DNA of 64,000 nucleotides from the NCBI GenBank assembly GCA_034620365.1, contig JAQGEQ010000003.1, forward strand, positions 992,001-1,056,000, written 5' to 3'. Source of the stretch: Pegea sp. RAD2-039. Its lineage: Eukaryota; Chordata; Thaliacea; Salpida; Salpidae. Below, one piece after another: positions 61,125 to 64,000 of this stretch. Made by a program: the position numbers and the translations under genes. The notes under the pieces were generated by a model. That model ran no database searches, was not told the origin of the DNA, and saw only the letters and a list, made by a program, of their open reading frames with translations. Position 1 is the stretch's first letter. Every line of letters starts with the position of its first letter.

Positions 61125-64000
61125 AGTCATCAGAAATCACAGTATTATCTTCCTTAGAAGTTTTCAGCAATCATTTAAGAAATATCTTCTAAACTATATT
61201 GTAAATTGAAATTAAGAAGTAAATTTAAACTCTAATCTATGAAAAGATTGTTTTTATTATTATTATTTTTGTTTAAGTGACTGCTACTAGACTGATTTAA
61301 TTTTAAAGGACCTTTCAGCCTGTTCTAATAATGAACAGAATAAAATCTTTAGTGTTTAAACTGTAATATAAACCAGCTCTGCAAAATCGAAAAGCAATAA
61401 AAACATTTGCTGAGCATTAGTAGAAAAGCAATTAGTTTTCAACTTTACGTGATTTGAGATAAATTAATAAAAAATGCAAGGTTTATCTTGTCACAAATAA
61501 TATCTCGTTTTTACTGAAGTTAAATCATTATTGAAAAATATTTTCAAACTTATGGATATAATCCATAAATTAATAAATTAAACTTTTTGTTACTATTATA
61601 TATAGTTTTGTCAACTCTTTAAATTTTAATTTATACTAAAGGAGATTTATCTTTAAATTCATTGCAGTAGGCTCTGTTTTAGAAATAGCAGTTTGTACTT
61701 AATGTTATACTGATTTACATTGATTCAATGAGATGATTTTATATTATTTATGACGATAGGGACAAGTTACAACTTTATTAGCAAAAGAATATTTCTGGTT
61801 AACCTTGTCTAGGACACTGTAATAAAAGCCCTAGCGATGTATTGTGAAAAGCATAATTTCATCCACTCTTGTTGTAGCTGTCTGTTGTAAATGAACCTTA
61901 CTAAACTTATAATTGCATATAAATTTAATTTCAATGGGTTCTATGATATAAAAAACTATGAGTAATTGATTACTAGCAAATTAAATACGATTAGATCTAG
62001 ATTGATTATATGAAGCTGTGTTGCTACTTACAAAACAAATTATAAGAAAACTTAAACTTTTAGCCATAAAAAGCTTTGCAATTTTTTGTTTAAATTTACT
62101 TAAAGCTGTAAAGTTGTAAGCTTTAATTATTAGTTTGTTAGACAGTAAGGGCCTTTTTCAAAAAATAAATCATCAAGTTTTATATCATGATGAATATGTT
62201 AATAAACTTTGTAGTATTTTCTTTTACAACTATAATCAATTCTTTTTTGTATCAGACTTTCATTAAGGAACATTTTGCTACAAATTCATTTTTATGATCT
62301 TTCACAATCAATAAAAACTTGTTTCATTAAATCCTTTATGTCTATTTCAAACGGCTATTAAGTGAAAATTCTGATCAACATTTAAATTTCAAATTCAAAT
62401 ACCTTGAAACTATAATCATCATGCATAAAAAAATTATTGCAAACCAAATGAAAGTATCTTAGTGTAATGTGTTTTTACATTAAAGTTTAAACTTTTTAGG
62501 CATTAAATATCATGCTTGTAAAAAATTAAAAACCTACAAATTCTGTTTTTACCAGATCAATATTCTGTTATAGCTTGATTTTATCAAGTCAATTAATCTT
62601 CTGATAAACTCTTCTGTAAATGTTCAATGGAAGGATCTTTTTATTTTGATGAATCATTTGCAAAACTTAAGTTTGATTTTAGTTGATTCGATATTCTATT
62701 GTTTTCATTATATCACTTGATTCTATCTTATATGAAAACTATACAAATCAGTTTTAATGCTCTTTCTCAAAAATTGTTTTTTCTTAAAAGTGAGAACATT
62801 TTATCAGAGAAAAACTTCAAGATATACAAAAAAGTTCACTGATTTTTTCTATTTAATACAAAAAAAAGAAAGTTGTGTATTCCTTGTGGGCGATAAAAAC
62901 TTTGATGATAGACATAACCCTTAAAATTGGATAAAATGTTATTCTATCTGTAATTTTGGTGTCTGAATCCAATCAAAGCGTTAAGATTAAAGCTACTTAA
63001 CGAAAGTTAGGATGGACAACAGATTTTAAAGTCATTTTTACAAGTTTGTTATCTTCAAATATTTTCTTACAATTCTACTAATGCTACTCTTTACCGCCAC
63101 TTAGCGACAGAAATTATTAAGGGGATTACAGCATCGTTTTCGAACAAATTTTTAACACAATAGTAATTGGATGAACGATTTACATTTTAACCATGTGAAA
63201 ATAAATTTCGCTGTATAAATTAATGAAGTAAAACGATTTGAAAATTTTTTTGGTTATTTAAATAAAACAAAACAGTCATTGAGCTTGATATGCTTCATAA
63301 AATTTCAATTATTTTTATTTAAAAACAACATAAATTTGTATATGTATATATTTATATATAACTTCTTATATTAATTCAAAAATTGACCATGTGTACAAAA
63401 GTTTAAATTATATACAACTGCTACTACTACAACTTGGAGAAAACATCTAAATATCAAGAAACTGTTTGTGTATGTTTTGTCAATCATTCTTTAAAAAAAT
63501 TCCTACAAAATGTCAATGATAGCCAATAATAAAAATGAAACTAAAATCGAATTACAAAATGTTTTCAAAAGAAGATGTAAAGATTTTTCTGTCATCTCAT
63601 TTCTATAAAGATCTTTTTAAAATTCTATAATTATTTTTGAACTGATATCTTGGTGACAGCTTTTTATAGATTATAATTAGGATGATAAATTTAGCAAAAT
63701 AGAGTGCTCCCAATTTTTCATTTAGAAAAAAAAATACATAATTGAATAAATATTTTGCTAAACATGATAAATTTGGTTGTATGACAGTTTAACTTAAATT
63801 CTTATAGCATAACAATAAAGTTTAAACAAACGGCCATTACTTCAATTTATCAATTATTCATTTATTAAAATATTGATTGTTTGGTTTACATGACAGTTCC
63901 AACATACTTTATCTTACAACGTGTTATTAGAATCTTTATCCTGAAAAAAGTTTGAAAGCATTTTGAGTTTTAGAAAAAAAATGTTGTTATCTAAGCTCCT
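61125..64000. other. AT-rich gene-free stretch
   Basis: No supported gene, RNA or transposon. A short ATT-unit run lies near 61.25 kb. The sequence is otherwise uniform A/T-rich DNA up to the window end. Confidence 0.55.

Noticed and set aside
1-64000. Search for CRISPR arrays, rRNA, intact tRNAs, operons or a novel defence system
   Set aside because: No regular direct repeats, no clear cloverleaf and no gene clusters were seen. The splicing signals and the NET gene show this is animal nuclear DNA.

Overview
The window is a very AT-rich stretch (roughly 27-30% GC by eye) of a eukaryotic, almost certainly animal, nuclear genome. The one secure gene is a two-exon, minus-strand NET-family (Noc/Elbow/Tlp-1; vertebrate Znf503/Znf703/Nlz) zinc-finger transcriptional regulator. 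It has a 2.2 kb intron with GT-AG ends and a downstream cluster of AATAAA signals. The family is metazoan. The divergent sequence, with a conserved Sp motif, zinc finger and C-terminus but only a degenerate FKPY-like motif, and the strong AT bias suggest an invertebrate with an AT-rich genome such as a flatworm or cnidarian. I cannot fix the phylum. There are no bacterial operons, CRISPR arrays, rRNAs or intact tRNAs.

Layout. 1-24 kb is a gene desert with scattered higher-GC islands. These include a possible tRNA-SINE remnant near 6.57 kb, a minus-strand exon-like block at 7.8-8.2 kb, an island at 18.0-18.13 kb, and a plus-strand open frame at 21.43-21.70 kb that looks coding but is unidentified. 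24.0-28.2 kb is the NET gene: 3' UTR, exon 2 with nearly all of the protein, an intron containing a CpG-rich element, and a 66-nt first coding exon. 28.2-30.5 kb is its upstream region, with a GC/CpG-rich candidate promoter holding a full CRE (TGACGTCA), E-boxes, a GGCGCC pair, and an upstream element with an 18-bp perfect CRE-centred palindrome. 30.5-49 kb and 49.4-60.4 kb are further desert with a few islands, palindromes and short candidate ORFs. 60.4-61.1 kb is a GC-rich locus that is open on both strands. Part of it is about 80% identical over its best 35 bp to a sequence 11.7 kb away, which marks a dispersed-repeat relic.

Interpretation. One developmental transcription factor sits in tens of kilobases of gene-poor DNA punctuated by short GC-richer islands, as expected for a regulatory-rich locus. 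Nothing points to a novel enzymatic or defence system. The most useful results are the reconstructed NET gene model, including the tiny first exon, and the list of candidate regulatory islands. Where exon-like open frames occur without a recognisable family, I mark them as low-confidence.
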